Positions 34,690 through 44,528 of a DNA stretch of 64,000 nt are shown here, in pieces (the stretch's first letter is position 1; each line of letters opens with the position of its first letter). Source of the stretch: Bifidobacterium scardovii JCM 12489 = DSM 13734 (lineage in GTDB: Bacteria > Actinomycetota > Actinomycetes > Actinomycetales > Bifidobacteriaceae). Position numbers and translations under genes: made by a program. Under the pieces are notes generated by a model. The model was not told where the DNA came from. It searched no databases and saw only the letters and a program-made list of their open reading frames with translations. The DNA lies in contig NZ_AP012331.1 in assembly GCF_001042635.1 (NCBI RefSeq), positions 310,001 to 374,000 on the forward strand, in the 5' to 3' direction.

Positions 34690-35285
34690 TGCCTGTGCGT
34701 AGGTGATTCCCTCCACTTGCTGGATGTTTCATCTCGCTCACGGCGGCGCATTGAGCTATCTCTGCCGCCCGGCGGCCGGTGCGTCTCGCTGGAGCTTATT
34801 TGGCAAGTGGCCCGTTCCGCTATGTGGCTGTTCTATCTCGCTCGCAGTAGCTCATCGAGCCATCGTTGCCGCTTGGCGGCTGATGCCTCTCGCTAGTACC
34901 TGTTCGGCGTGAGGCTTGTGCCTTCTGCTGGTTGTTTCGGCTTGCTGGGGGGGGTGCTTGGCGAGCCATAGCCGCCACTTGATGGCTCGGCTCTCTCCCT
35001 GAGGATATTCGGCAAGAGTGCTCTGCCTCACAGTGGCTGTTTTATCTCGCTCACAGCGTTTTATCGAGCTGTTGTTGCCGTTTGGTGGATGATGCCTCTC
35101 GCCAAGATCTATCAGAGGGGGATCTGTGCCTTTTACTGGCTGTTTTATCTCGCTCGCGGTGTCTCATCGAGCTATTGTTGCCGCTTAGAGGCCAATGCTT
35201 CTCGCCAAGGACTGTTCGGCGAGAAACCGGATCCTCGCAGCGGCTGTTTTATCTCGCTGAGTCGGCTCGTAATGAGATTTTCCCG
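34690..35285. repeat. 52-bp degenerate hairpin-repeat array A (about 11 units)
   Basis: Blocks such as gctgttttatctcgctc recur at ~104-bp intervals (35037, 35141, 35244; also near 34827). They alternate with gttgccgcttggcgg / tctcgccaag blocks, so the basic period is about 52 bp. Each unit has a GCCG...GGC mini-stem and a TCTCGC...GCGAGA-type stem. No gene is supported from 34465 to 35317. The 34465-34680 part holds only a 2x gtcgcgagtggcgg repeat and a cctttttgtttg stretch that may end the FAH transcript. Confidence 0.8.
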
Positions 35286-35317
35286 CCGCGCCGTAGCGCG
35301 CCGCCCCGCCCCGCACA

Positions 35318-36247
35318 TCACGCAGCCGGCAGCAGGGCGTGCAGCGCGGTCATCACCACGAGGCTGATGACCGCGGTGACGGTCAGCGAGAATCCGGCGA
35401 GCTTGGCGTTGCCGGTGAGCGAATCGGTGAATTTGGTCGAGAAGATCGTGATGGGCGCGAACGACCCCAGCACCACGATCTCGCGGATCCGCTCGTCGAA
35501 CGGCAGCAGAAACCACGCCGCGACGGAGATGATCGCGCCGAACACCATGCGCCACGCGATTACCTTGAGCAGTTCCACCCGGTCCTTGCGGTCGCCGGGG
35601 ACCTCCATCATCAGCCCGATCATCGCCATCGCGCAGAAGGCGTTCGCGTTGGCGAACGGCGTGATCAGCGTGATGATCGGCTGCGGAACCGTGATGTGCA
35701 GGAACATGAACACCAGCATCAGCATGTAGATGTCGAAGGAAATCGAGCCGAGGAAATCGCGCGCGATATTGCGCAGCCGCAGCACCATCGGCAGCGATTT
35801 GAAGTTCTCGTCCATGCCGAGCAGCGTGCGCGTGATCGTCAGCGACCCGGCCGTGGCCACCGTCGCGTTGCCGATGTCGAGCATGATGACCGGCAGCCCC
35901 GCGGACGGCCCCATGAAGGTCTGCACCACCGGCAGGCAAAACGCGCCCAGATTCAGGCCGGACGCGTTGAGCATCTGGAACGCGCGGTAGTTGCGCTCGT
36001 CGCCGCGCGAGCCGAAGTAGACGATGAACAGCGGGATCAGGCAGGCGAAGAACCCGAACAGCACGATCCAGAGCATGCGCATGTCGTGCTTGTTCGTGGC
36101 GAACGACAGGATGATCGCGCACGGCAGCGTCAGGTTGAACACCAACCCTTGGGCCACGCGGTAGTCGCGCTCCCCGAAAATGCCGAGATGCTTGAGCGCG
36201 TACGCTCCGACGATGACCAGAAGCAGTGATCCGGACTGAAAGATCAT
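35318..36247 (-). CDS. AEC-family (auxin efflux carrier-like) membrane permease
   Basis: 309 aa polytopic membrane protein. The start at 36247 (MIFQSGSLLLVIVGAYALKH) follows gaggaac; the longer open frame upstream is Cys/Pro-rich and lacks a start signal. About ten hydrophobic segments in two halves, with family-like LNLTLPC-type (FNLTLPCAIIL) and NASGLNLGAFCLPVVQ blocks, the latter resembling the Asn/Gly/Pro substrate-site crossings. Members export organic acids or amino acids; the substrate is unknown here. It is divergent from clpB, and the HAIR operator lies between them. Confidence 0.88.
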   Translation of the reverse strand: MIFQSGSLLLVIVGAYALKHLGIFGERDYRVAQGLVFNLTLPCAIILSFATNKHDMRMLWIVLFGFFACLIPLFIVYFGSRGDERNYRAFQMLNASGLNLGAFCLPVVQTFMGPSAGLPVIMLDIGNATVATAGSLTITRTLLGMDENFKSLPMVLRLRNIARDFLGSISFDIYMLMLVFMFLHITVPQPIITLITPFANANAFCAMAMIGLMMEVPGDRKDRVELLKVIAWRMVFGAIISVAAWFLLPFDERIREIVVLGSFAPITIFSTKFTDSLTGNAKLAGFSLTVTAVISLVVMTALHALLPAA

Positions 36248-36392
36248 GGTGTTCCTCGTATTCCTGCGCGCTTTGCCGCGTAATGGGGCGGATCGGCGGT
36301 CGCCGCATGCGACTGAACGCGAGTATAGGAGCCAAAAAGGCGCATGCGGGCAACAAGGGGCACAGTGTGGACACGCAGCAACGCACGATTTC

Positions 36393-36421
36393 AAAACTTG
36401 AGTCACTATCACTCAAGTTTT
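36393..36421 (+). promoter_or_regulatory. HAIR operator (HspR binding site) upstream of clpB
   Basis: CTTGAGT (36397-36403), 7 bp, ACTCAAG (36411-36417): an exact match to the actinobacterial HAIR consensus. The palindrome extends to 11 bp per arm (36393-36421). HspR with DnaK represses such promoters in the absence of heat stress; hspR itself is not in this window. Confidence 0.95.
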
Positions 36422-36542
36422 GGGAATAGAATGGGTGGCAAGCTGGTTGAGCATATCAGACACAGACGTACGCGCCTGCCGCCATGCCCGAACGATCGCG
36501 CTCGGGCCGCGCGGCGAGGCGCATGACTACACGGAGGTTGAT

Positions 36543-39218
36543 ATGGAACAGAAGTTCACCACCATGGCGCAGGAAGTCGTCGGCGACGCGATTCAGAGCG
36601 CTGCCGCCGCCGGCAATGCGCAGGTTGAGACGCTGCATGTGATGGATGCACTGCTGCGTCAGGAAAACGGGGTTATCCAGGGGCTGATCCAGGCCGCTGG
36701 CGGCAATCCGCAGGCGATCGGCGCCGCGGTGCGCAACGCGCTGGTCGCGCTGCCGAGCGCGAGCGGGTCGACCACCTCGCAGCCGCAGGCCAGCCGCCAG
36801 CTGACCGCGGCGCTCGCGCAGGCCGAAAAGGAAATGCAGCAGATGGGCGACGAATACGTATCCACCGAGCATCTGCTCATCGGCATCGCCGCGTCCGCAC
36901 CGAACCAGTCGGCCGACATCCTGAAGGCCAACGGCGTCACGCCCGAGGCGCTGCGCAAGGCCGTGCCGTCCGTGCGCGGCGGCGCGAAGGTCACCAGCCC
37001 GGATGCGGAAGGCTCCTACAAGGCGCTGGAGAAGTATTCGACCGATCTGACCGCGGCCGCGAAGGAAGGCAAGCTCGACCCGGTGATCGGCCGTGACCAG
37101 GAGATCCGCCGCGTCATCCAGATCCTGAGCCGCCGCACCAAGAACAACCCGGTGCTGATCGGCGAGCCCGGCGTCGGCAAGACCGCCGTCGTGGAGGGGC
37201 TGGCGCAGCGTATCGTCGCGGGCGACGTGCCGACCACGCTGCAGAACAAGAAGCTCATCAGCCTCGATCTGGGGTCGATGGTGGCCGGATCCAAGTATCG
37301 TGGCGAGTTCGAGGAACGCCTCAAGGCGGTGCTCAACGAGATCAAGAACGCGGACGGCCAGATCATCACCTTCATCGACGAGATCCACACGATCGTCGGC
37401 GCCGGTGCTGCCGAAGGCTCGATGGACGCCGGCAACATGCTCAAGCCGATGCTGGCCCGCGGCGAGCTGCGCCTGATCGGCGCGACCACGCTGGACGAAT
37501 ACCGCGAGAACATCGAGAAGGACCCGGCCCTTGAGCGTCGTTTCCAGCAGGTGTTCGTGGGCGAGCCGTCCGTCGAGGACACGATCGCCATCCTGCGCGG
37601 CCTGAAGCAGCGCTACGAGGCTCACCACAAGGTGACGATCGGCGACGATGCGCTGGTCGCGGCCGCCACGCTGTCCAACCGGTACATCTCCGGCCGTCAG
37701 CTGCCTGATAAGGCCATCGATCTGGTCGATGAGGCAGCAGCCCACCTGCGTATGGAGCTCGACTCCTCCCCGGAGGAGATCGACGAGCTGCAGCGCAGGG
37801 TCACGCGGTACGAGATGGAGGAGATGCAGCTCAAGAAGGCCGAGGACCCGGCCTCCAAGGAGCGGCTGGAGAAGCTGCAGAACGAGCTGGCGAACGCGCG
37901 CGAGAAGCTGAGCGGCCTGAAGGCCCGTTGGGATGCGGAGAAGGCCGGCCACAACAAGGTCGGCGACCTGCGCGCCCAGCTCGACGCCAAGCGCGTCGAG
38001 GCGGACAAGTTCACCCGCGAGGGCAACCTCGCCGAGGCGAGCCGTATCCTGTACGGCGAGATCCCGGCCATCCAGAAGCAACTGGACGCGGCCGAGCGCG
38101 CCGCCGACGAGGAAGGCGAGAACGCCGCGAAGAGCGAGCCGATGGTCCCCGACCATGTGGACGCCGACTCGGTGGCGGGTATCGTCGCCGAATGGACCGG
38201 CATCCCCGTCGGCCGCCTGATGCAGGGCGAAAACGAGAAGCTGCTCACCATGGAGAGCTACCTCGGCAAGCGCGTGATCGGCCAGAAGGAAGCCATCCAG
38301 GCCGTGTCCGACGCGGTGCGTCGTTCGCGCGCCGGCATCTCGGATCCGAACCGCCCGACCGGTTCGTTCCTGTTCCTCGGCCCGACCGGCGTGGGCAAGA
38401 CCGAGCTTGCCAAGGCGCTCGCCGACTTCCTGTTCGACGACGAGAAGGCCATGGTGCGCATCGATATGAGCGAGTACATGGAGAAGGCCTCCGTGTCCCG
38501 CCTGATCGGCGCCGCGCCGGGCTACGTCGGCTACGAGGAGGGCGGCCAGCTGACCGAGGCCGTGCGTCGCCGCCCGTATTCGGTGGTGCTGTTCGACGAG
38601 GTCGAGAAGGCCAACCCGGAAGTCTTCGACGTGCTGCTGCAGGTGCTTGACGACGGGCGCCTGACCGATGGTCAGGGCCGGACCGTGGACTTCAAGAACA
38701 CGATCCTGATCATGACCTCGAACCTGGGTTCGCAGTTCCTGGTCAACCCGGATCTGGACGCGGACGCCAAGAAGAAGGCCGTGATGGACGCCGTGCACAT
38801 GCAGTTCAAGCCGGAGTTCATCAACCGCCTGGACGAGCTGGTCATCTTCCACCCGCTCACCCGTGAGGAGCTGGGCGGCATCGTGGACATCCAGGTCAAG
38901 CAGGTCGCCTCGCGCCTGACCGATCGCCGTATCTCGCTCGACGTGACCGACACGGCCCGCGAGTGGCTGGCCAACACCGGCTACGATCCGGCGTACGGCG
39001 CCCGTCCGCTGCGCCGCTTGGTGCAGACCGAGGTCGGCGACCAGCTGGCCCGCATGCTGTTGGCCGGCCAGGTGCACGACGGCGACACGGTGCTGGTCGA
39101 CCAGACCGGCGGCGAGCACCTCGCCCTGAGCGTGATGCCCGAGGATCCGCTGGCCGGCTCCGACGGTTCCGATGGCTCCGATGGCGACGTCCACGTCGAC
39201 AGCGTGACCACGGACTGA
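36543..39218 (+). CDS. clpB: ClpB disaggregase
   Basis: Hexameric AAA+ chaperone that threads aggregated proteins, working with DnaK; 891 aa, full length. The start at 36543 ([13 protein letters not shown]) follows ggaggttg. The N-domain (1-150) precedes AAA1 with Walker A GEPGVGKT (~207) and Walker B FIDEIHT. The ClpB-specific middle coiled coil (~410-530, [20 protein letters not shown]) separates AAA2, with Walker A GPTGVGKT (~612), [10 protein letters not shown] and pore loop GYVGYEEGG. The tail ends in an unusual Gly/Ser/Asp repeat ([14 protein letters not shown]). Heat control is expected through the upstream HAIR. Confidence 0.97.
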   Translation: MEQKFTTMAQEVVGDAIQSAAAAGNAQVETLHVMDALLRQENGVIQGLIQAAGGNPQAIGAAVRNALVALPSASGSTTSQPQASRQLTAALAQAEKEMQQMGDEYVSTEHLLIGIAASAPNQSADILKANGVTPEALRKAVPSVRGGAKVTSPDAEGSYKALEKYSTDLTAAAKEGKLDPVIGRDQEIRRVIQILSRRTKNNPVLIGEPGVGKTAVVEGLAQRIVAGDVPTTLQNKKLISLDLGSMVAGSKYRGEFEERLKAVLNEIKNADGQIITFIDEIHTIVGAGAAEGSMDAGNMLKPMLARGELRLIGATTLDEYRENIEKDPALERRFQQVFVGEPSVEDTIAILRGLKQRYEAHHKVTIGDDALVAAATLSNRYISGRQLPDKAIDLVDEAAAHLRMELDSSPEEIDELQRRVTRYEMEEMQLKKAEDPASKERLEKLQNELANAREKLSGLKARWDAEKAGHNKVGDLRAQLDAKRVEADKFTREGNLAEASRILYGEIPAIQKQLDAAERAADEEGENAAKSEPMVPDHVDADSVAGIVAEWTGIPVGRLMQGENEKLLTMESYLGKRVIGQKEAIQAVSDAVRRSRAGISDPNRPTGSFLFLGPTGVGKTELAKALADFLFDDEKAMVRIDMSEYMEKASVSRLIGAAPGYVGYEEGGQLTEAVRRRPYSVVLFDEVEKANPEVFDVLLQVLDDGRLTDGQGRTVDFKNTILIMTSNLGSQFLVNPDLDADAKKKAVMDAVHMQFKPEFINRLDELVIFHPLTREELGGIVDIQVKQVASRLTDRRISLDVTDTAREWLANTGYDPAYGARPLRRLVQTEVGDQLARMLLAGQVHDGDTVLVDQTGGEHLALSVMPEDPLAGSDGSDGSDGDVHVDSVTTD

Positions 39219-39256
39219 TGCGTTGACGGTGGTCCGTCGCGTGGCGGGCAGCCACT

Positions 39257-39327
39257 GCACTGGCTCCCCTCCCCGAGGGGAGCCAGATTTGCATAGTGTC
39301 CGACTGATGCTCCCTCCGTCGGGGGCA
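39257..39327. repeat. Two-hairpin dispersed element, reduced copy
   Basis: tggctcccctccccgaggggagcca forms a single hairpin; a degraded second part, gactgatgctccctccgtcg, follows. Confidence 0.65.
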
Positions 39328-39342
39328 ACAGCCGCAACGAAA

Positions 39343-39384
39343 ACGAATGTGGGGGCATGGAATTTTCCATGCCCCCACATTCGT
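39343..39384 (-). terminator. 20-bp perfect palindrome between convergent clpB and copper ATPase genes
   Basis: Arms 39343-39362 and 39365-39384 are exact complements. A short T run follows on the minus strand (cgttttcgtt), so it probably ends the ATPase transcript and may act on both strands. Confidence 0.75.
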
Positions 39385-39404
39385 TACCCGCACTAAAAAT
39401 GCGC

Positions 39405-42128
39405 CTACTGCTCCAGGAAGATCTGCGGGGCCTTGGCGAAGTTGGCGGCGCAGCGCTCGCTGCAGAAGTAGTAGGTCTTGCCCTCGTATTCGCGGGTGAT
39501 GGCCTCGTTGTTGACCGAGACGGTCATGCCGCAGACCGGATCGGTGGCGGTTGCGCCGGCGTTGGCGTCGGCGGTGTGCATCATGTGATGCGCGTTGTGC
39601 ATATCCATATGATTCTCCTTATCATGGCGGGTTCCGCCGTGGTCGGCGGCTCCTTGGTGGGTATGGTCGTCGGAATCGTGCGGCCCGCCGACGGGGGTGG
39701 ACCCGGATTCCAAGTGGGTGAGTTCGGTGCGCTCGTCGATGATGACCTGCGGTTCGCGTGACTCGTGCGTTCCATGCGCGGACGCCGAGCCGGTGATCGC
39801 ATCGTCACCGATCTTCACGCGATGCAGGCGGTTCGCGTTAAGCACCAGGCATACGGAGCTCAGCGCCATCGCCAGTCCGGCGATCATCGGGCTGAGCAGC
39901 CAGCCAGTGAATGGGTACAGCAGGCCGGCAGCCACCGGGATGCCGATGAGGTTGTACCCGAAGGCCCACGCCAGGTTCTCGCGCACGTTGCGCATCATCG
40001 CGTTCGACAGGTTGATGGTTTTCAGCACGCCGCGCAGATCGCCGTTCATCAGCGTCACGTCGGCCGACTGCATCGCCACGTCCGTTCCCGTGCCGATGGC
40101 GATGCCCAGATCGGCCTGCGCGAGCGCCGGGGCGTCGTTGATGCCGTCTCCGACCATGGCGATCAGACCGTCCGGCACATCGCTGATCGTCGTGCCGGAC
40201 GAAGTGCCGTTCGCCGTCTTGCCGTCCCGCGACGCCTGCAATTGCTGGATCCAATACGCCTTGCCGTCCGGCTTGACCTGTGCGATCACCGTGTCGATGC
40301 CGACCTCGCCGGCCACGCGGCCGGCGACCTCGGCGCGGTCTCCGGAGAGCATCACCGTGCGGATGCCCGCGGCGCGCAACGCGGCGACCGCCTCGCGCGA
40401 CCCGTCCTTGATCGGGTCGGATTCGTAGCTCGGCTTGTCGAAGCTCGCGTCCGCGTCGACCACGCCGCGCGTGATCGTGCCGGTCTTGTCGAACACGACC
40501 GTGCGGATCTCGCGGGCCTGCTCCAACGCCTTTGCGGAGGTGACCAGCACGCCGTTCGTCGCGCCGAGTCCGGTGGCGGCGGTCACCGACAGCGGCGTGG
40601 CCAGGCCGAGCGCGCACGGGCAGGCGATGATCAATACGCTCACCGCGGTGACCAGGGCGTGCGCCAGCTGCGGCGCGGGGCCGAACGACAGCCAGATCGC
40701 GAAGGTCCACACCGCGACGATGAACACGGCCGGCACGAAGATGCGGGCGATCCGGTCCGCGAGCTTCTGCATCGGCGCCTTGGTCGCCTGGGCGCGCGCC
40801 ACCATCGCCACGATCTGCGCGAGCACCGTGTCGCCGCCGACCTGCGTGGCGCGGATCACGATATTGCCCTTGAGCAGCACGGTCGCGCCGGTGACGGGCA
40901 CGGCGGCCGCGGTTCCGGCCGCGCTCTTGCCGGAACCTGCGGCCGACCGCACGACGGGCTTGGATTCGCCGGTGATCATCGACTCGTCGACCGTCGCCTC
41001 GCCGGCGACCACCATGCCGTCAACGGGGATGCGCTCGCCGGCGCGGACCACCAGCAGATCGCCGACGGCCACCTTGTCGATGTCGACGTCATGCGAGTTG
41101 GCCGGGTCGAGCCAGGCGGGCGCGCCGCCGGCGTTGGCGGGATCCGAATCCGGGCTGGTTCCGAGGGTCGGATCGGCATGGGGTGCGAGCATATGCGCGA
41201 TGCGCGGGCGCAGCTTGATCAGCGATTGCACGGCCTTGCCGGTGCCTTCGCGCGCCTTCGTCTCCAGCAGACGGCCGACCAGCACGAGCGTGATCACCAC
41301 GCCGACCGACTCGAAGTACGGTTCGCGCGACCCCTCGGGGAACGCGGACGAGGCCACGCACAGCGCGAGGCTGTACAGGTAGGCCGCGGTAGTGCCGAGC
41401 GACACCAGGGAGTTCATATCCGGGGCGCGGTGGATCAGCGCCGGCCAGCCGACGCGGTGGATCGGCGCCCCGCAGTAGAACATGACGGGCGTGATGAGCA
41501 CGGCTTGCAGCCACGGGTTCATCAGCCACATCGGCACCAGATCGTGGTTGACGAGCGCCACCATCATCGGCACGAACACCGGCAGCGTCAGTATGGTGCC
41601 GACGGCCACGAGCTTGGTCAGATGCCTGATCTCCTTGGTACGCTCCTCGCTCTCCCGGCGTTCCGCGGCGAGGGCGTCGGTCGCGGGACTGGATGTGGGC
41701 GTGTGCGTGGCGGCGAGGGGCGCCGCGGGAGCTGCGGTTTCGTCGCTCTCTCCCGTGACGCGCAGCAGGCCGTGCACCATGTTCATGCCGCAGGCGAACG
41801 GGTACTCGCCTGCGGGCAGGGCCGGCAGCGCGACGTCGGTGCGTTCGTTGCCCGGCAGCATCGCATTGAGCCCCAGGTCGCCGAACACGACGTGCGAGGT
41901 GCACTCGCCGGTCTCCTGCCGGTCGAAGGTCAGCGTGATCGGCGTGCCGGCTTTCATCTCGACCACGGCGGGGGAGTAGCCGCCCTTGACCGTGATCGTC
42001 GCGGTCTGCACACCGTCGCCCATGGTGCCGGCGGTGCCGCGCTGCGGCAAGAAGAAGAATCGGAGAATCAGCCACGTCAGCGCCGCCGCGATGATCAGCG
42101 CCGCTGCGGTAAGAAAGATGTTGTCCAT
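39405..42128 (-). CDS. copA: Copper-transporting P1B-type ATPase with cupredoxin-like N-terminus and YHS C-terminus
   Basis: 907 aa. The start at 42128 (MDNIFLTAAALIIAAAL) follows aaggag; the longer frame would cross the csoR operator. An N-terminal membrane anchor and a cupredoxin-like domain (YPFACGMNMVHGLLRV with Cys/His/Met ligands) replace the usual CXXC heavy-metal domains. The pump core has the copper-site CPC in IACPCALGLATPLS, DKTGT phosphorylation site, MLSGDRAEV and MVGDGINDAPAL. A His/Asp-rich linker (HMDMHNAHHMMH) leads to a YHS domain (DPVCGMTV, FCSERCAANF). With the divergent csoR gene, copper export is well supported; silver is possible too. Confidence 0.93.
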   Translation of the reverse strand: MDNIFLTAAALIIAAALTWLILRFFFLPQRGTAGTMGDGVQTATITVKGGYSPAVVEMKAGTPITLTFDRQETGECTSHVVFGDLGLNAMLPGNERTDVALPALPAGEYPFACGMNMVHGLLRVTGESDETAAPAAPLAATHTPTSSPATDALAAERRESEERTKEIRHLTKLVAVGTILTLPVFVPMMVALVNHDLVPMWLMNPWLQAVLITPVMFYCGAPIHRVGWPALIHRAPDMNSLVSLGTTAAYLYSLALCVASSAFPEGSREPYFESVGVVITLVLVGRLLETKAREGTGKAVQSLIKLRPRIAHMLAPHADPTLGTSPDSDPANAGGAPAWLDPANSHDVDIDKVAVGDLLVVRAGERIPVDGMVVAGEATVDESMITGESKPVVRSAAGSGKSAAGTAAAVPVTGATVLLKGNIVIRATQVGGDTVLAQIVAMVARAQATKAPMQKLADRIARIFVPAVFIVAVWTFAIWLSFGPAPQLAHALVTAVSVLIIACPCALGLATPLSVTAATGLGATNGVLVTSAKALEQAREIRTVVFDKTGTITRGVVDADASFDKPSYESDPIKDGSREAVAALRAAGIRTVMLSGDRAEVAGRVAGEVGIDTVIAQVKPDGKAYWIQQLQASRDGKTANGTSSGTTISDVPDGLIAMVGDGINDAPALAQADLGIAIGTGTDVAMQSADVTLMNGDLRGVLKTINLSNAMMRNVRENLAWAFGYNLIGIPVAAGLLYPFTGWLLSPMIAGLAMALSSVCLVLNANRLHRVKIGDDAITGSASAHGTHESREPQVIIDERTELTHLESGSTPVGGPHDSDDHTHQGAADHGGTRHDKENHMDMHNAHHMMHTADANAGATATDPVCGMTVSVNNEAITREYEGKTYYFCSERCAANFAKAPQIFLEQ

Positions 42129-42176
42129 AACCACTCCTTGATGCTCCAATTCTATATCCATAAGCATTCTATACCC

Positions 42177-42200
42177 TATACCCCTACAGGGGTATATAAT
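42177..42200 (+). promoter_or_regulatory. CsoR-type operator and -10 box
   Basis: The palindrome tatacccc-tnna-ggggtata (42177-42196, one mismatch in ten) overlaps a TATAAT (42195-42200) directed at csoR. A second half-site, ataccc, is adjacent. This fits copper-released CsoR repression of both csoR and copA. Confidence 0.85.
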
Positions 42201-42237
42201 GGTCATATTCAGCTGAAAGGCAATCGGAAGGAGCGCC

Positions 42238-42519
42238 ATGCACGGGTACGGTCACGACAAGGCCAAGGTCATCGCGCGGTTGCGGCGCATCGAGGGGCAG
42301 GTGCACGCCATCACGCAGATGGTGGAGGACGACAAGTACTGCATCGATGTGCTCACGCAGATTTCCGCGTCGAACTCGGCGCTCAAATCGGTGGCGCTGA
42401 TCCTGCTGGACGACCATCTGAACCATTGCGTGCGGCAGGCCTCCGTCGAAGGCGGGGAGGTCGCCGACGAGAAGCTCGCCGAGGCCAGCGCGGCGATCGC
42501 GCGGCTGGTCAAGTCGTAG
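42238..42519 (+). CDS. csoR: CsoR-family copper-sensing repressor
   Basis: 93 aa four-helix DNA-binding regulator. The Cu(I) ligand triad is intact: Cys35 (DDKYCIDVL), His60 and Cys64 (DDHLNHC). The N-terminal RLRRIEGQVHAITQMVEDD is the family hallmark. RBS ggaaggag. It is divergent from the copper ATPase with the palindromic operator between. Confidence 0.95.
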   Translation: MHGYGHDKAKVIARLRRIEGQVHAITQMVEDDKYCIDVLTQISASNSALKSVALILLDDHLNHCVRQASVEGGEVADEKLAEASAAIARLVKS

Positions 42520-42590
42520 AGGGTCAGGTCGTAGAGGGTCCTGAAAAACGGGCCTCGCAACGCGTCCACGCCGTGCGCTTCACTGAACAT

Positions 42591-43943
42591 ATGTTCGATG
42601 TAATGACAGTGGCCGCGCTGGTCGCGGTGATGGTGGTCGCCGCGGCGTTGGGGGTTGCGGCAGGATTCCAGCTGGGCAAGTCGCGCGGTCAGGAACTGGC
42701 TCGGACGGCCAAATCCGAGGAATTGGAAGCGGCGAAGGAAGCCAGAGACGAGGCGCAGCGGCAGATCGCGCGGCTGAACGCGCAGTCCGCCGAATACCGG
42801 GCGCAGGTCGAGGGGCTGACGCAGCAGCTGTCCTTCGCGAAGTCGCAGCTCGCCCAGTCGCAGCAGGCCGAGCAGATCCGCATCCAGCATGAGCGCGACA
42901 AGGCCGCGGCCGAGGCGGAACGCCGCCACGAGGAGCAGGCCAAGGCGCTGAACGAGCAGAGTAAGGTGCTTTCGGCGCTCGCCCCTGTGCAGAAGAATCT
43001 CGACGCGCTGCAGAGCAAGGTCTCGCAGATCGAGGAGGGGCGCAAGCGCGAGATGGGCGCGCTCGGCGAGCAGCTCAAGGGCCTGGGGGAGCAGCAGGCG
43101 CGCTTGGACAAGGAGACGAGCTCGCTGTCCGCTGCGCTGCGCAACAACAAGGTGCGCGGCGCTTGGGGCGAGGCGCAGCTGAAGAACATCGTCGAATCCG
43201 CGGGCCTGCTGGAGCACGTCGACTTCGACACGCAGGTGGTGGTCACCGGCGCCGACGGCCGTATCCAGCGGCCGGATATGATCGTGCACCTGCCCGGCGG
43301 CAAGACGATTCCGATCGACGCGAAGGTGCCGTACGCGGATTACCAGCGCGCCTGCGAGATTCCGGACACCGCCTCACCCGAGGAGCTCGACCGCCGCGCG
43401 GATCTGCTGCGGGCGCACGCCCGGGCGCTGCGCGAGCACGTGAAGACGCTGGGCGACAAGGAATACTGGAACGCCTTCGACATCGCGCCCGACTTCGTGG
43501 TCGCGTTCATTCCCAACGAGGCGCTGCTGCAGGCCGCGCTGGAGGCCGACCCGACGCTGATGGACGATGCGTTCGCGCGCAAGGTGGCGCTGACCTCGCC
43601 GGTCACGCTGTGGGCGGTGCTCAAGTCCGTGGCCTACGCGTGGCAGCAGCAGAGCCTGACCGACGACGCGAAGCAGCTGTTCGACCTGTCCCGCGAGCTG
43701 TATGAGCGGTTTGCGGTGCTGGGTGACCGCGCCACCAAGCTCGGCGCGGCCATCACCAGAACGGTGGGAGCCTACAATCAGTTCGCCACGTCGCTGGAAT
43801 CCCGCGTGCTGGTCACCGCGCGCAAGCTCCAGAAGATCGACGGCACGAAGATCATCGAGCCGGTGGAGATCATCGAGCCGGGCAAGGCCGATATCCGCGA
43901 GATCACCGCACCCGAGACCCAGCCCGAAGCCAACGAGGCCTGA
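42591..43943 (+). CDS. rmuC: RmuC-family DNA recombination protein
   Basis: 450 aa. An N-terminal membrane helix (VAALVAVMVVAAALGVAAGF) is followed by a ~150-residue coiled coil and the RmuC domain, a PD-(D/E)XK-type nuclease fold with NNKVRGAWGEAQLKNIVESA, RIQRPDMIVHLPGGKTIPID (Asp) and AKVPYADYQRA (Lys). RmuC limits inversion of repeats in E. coli, of interest in a genome so rich in inverted repeats. ATG 42591 is used; ATG 42603 is possible, and neither has a strong RBS. Bases 42520-42590 hold only a 2x gtcgtagagggtc repeat. Confidence 0.92.
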   Translation: MFDVMTVAALVAVMVVAAALGVAAGFQLGKSRGQELARTAKSEELEAAKEARDEAQRQIARLNAQSAEYRAQVEGLTQQLSFAKSQLAQSQQAEQIRIQHERDKAAAEAERRHEEQAKALNEQSKVLSALAPVQKNLDALQSKVSQIEEGRKREMGALGEQLKGLGEQQARLDKETSSLSAALRNNKVRGAWGEAQLKNIVESAGLLEHVDFDTQVVVTGADGRIQRPDMIVHLPGGKTIPIDAKVPYADYQRACEIPDTASPEELDRRADLLRAHARALREHVKTLGDKEYWNAFDIAPDFVVAFIPNEALLQAALEADPTLMDDAFARKVALTSPVTLWAVLKSVAYAWQQQSLTDDAKQLFDLSRELYERFAVLGDRATKLGAAITRTVGAYNQFATSLESRVLVTARKLQKIDGTKIIEPVEIIEPGKADIREITAPETQPEANEA

Positions 43944-43957
43944 GGGGGTCGGCTGCT

Positions 43958-44165
43958 GCCCCTCAGCGAGAGGGAGTTGCCACGGAGTGGTTGGTCCGGC
44001 TCTGGCTCCCCTCTATGAGGGGAGCTGTCGCAGAGCGACTGAGGGGAGCATTCCCGCAGGCGTCTGATCCCACCCGCTCTTCTCACTCCCTCATTGTTCC
44101 AGTCCTTTTTCTCCCCTCAGTCCGCTGCGCGGCCAGCTCCCCTCATAGAGGGGAGCCAACCCCAG
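43958..44165. repeat. Two-hairpin dispersed elements, plus and minus copies
   Basis: A plus copy (ctcccctctatgaggggag, gtcgc-aga-gcgac, tgaggggagc) and a minus copy ending at 44157 enclose ~55 bp, as near 32.5 and 51.85 kb. A decayed third copy starts at 43963. Confidence 0.8.
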
Positions 44166-44263
44166 TGCCAATCGTTTTGCGGCCGCTTTCCCCCTCTTGG
44201 AGGATCCTGAGCGGATGTACGACGAAAAAGTGATGACGACATATGCCGATTGCGCTCTAGTGT

Positions 44264-44370
44264 CGAGTTGTCGGTGCGTGGGCGAGTAGTGAAACCGGTT
44301 GTCTTGCCAATTGGATGGTTCCAATTGGCCATATTCGGTCTTGTTTCAAATCTCATGCACCGACAACTCG
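44264..44370. repeat. GTTGTCGGTGCG-ended inverted-repeat element, copy 3
   Basis: 17-bp terminal inverted repeats with one mismatch (cgagttgtcggtgcgtg, 44264-44280, with 44354-44370). The ~73-bp core has its own palindromes (aaccggtt, ccaattgg). Confidence 0.85.
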
Positions 44371-44528
44371 CATGTACGCATCAATGAGCCCGCACACGGG
44401 CCTGTTGAACGCCTCGAACGAGGCCAATACCGGACCGTGCGCCGGCCGCGTGCCGGCCGTGCACCGGCCTCGCACCCCAAACGCATGCGAAAGCGCTGCT
44501 TGACGAGCCGAAACGATAGGCTGGAAGC

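Noticed and set aside
34944..34953. G8 run as another phase switch
   Set aside because: Lies within repeat array A, not in any supported coding region.
36456..39380. 974-aa open frame antisense to clpB
   Set aside because: Mirror of a high-GC gene; no RBS, no recognisable fold, His/Leu/Arg-rich composition typical of shadow frames.
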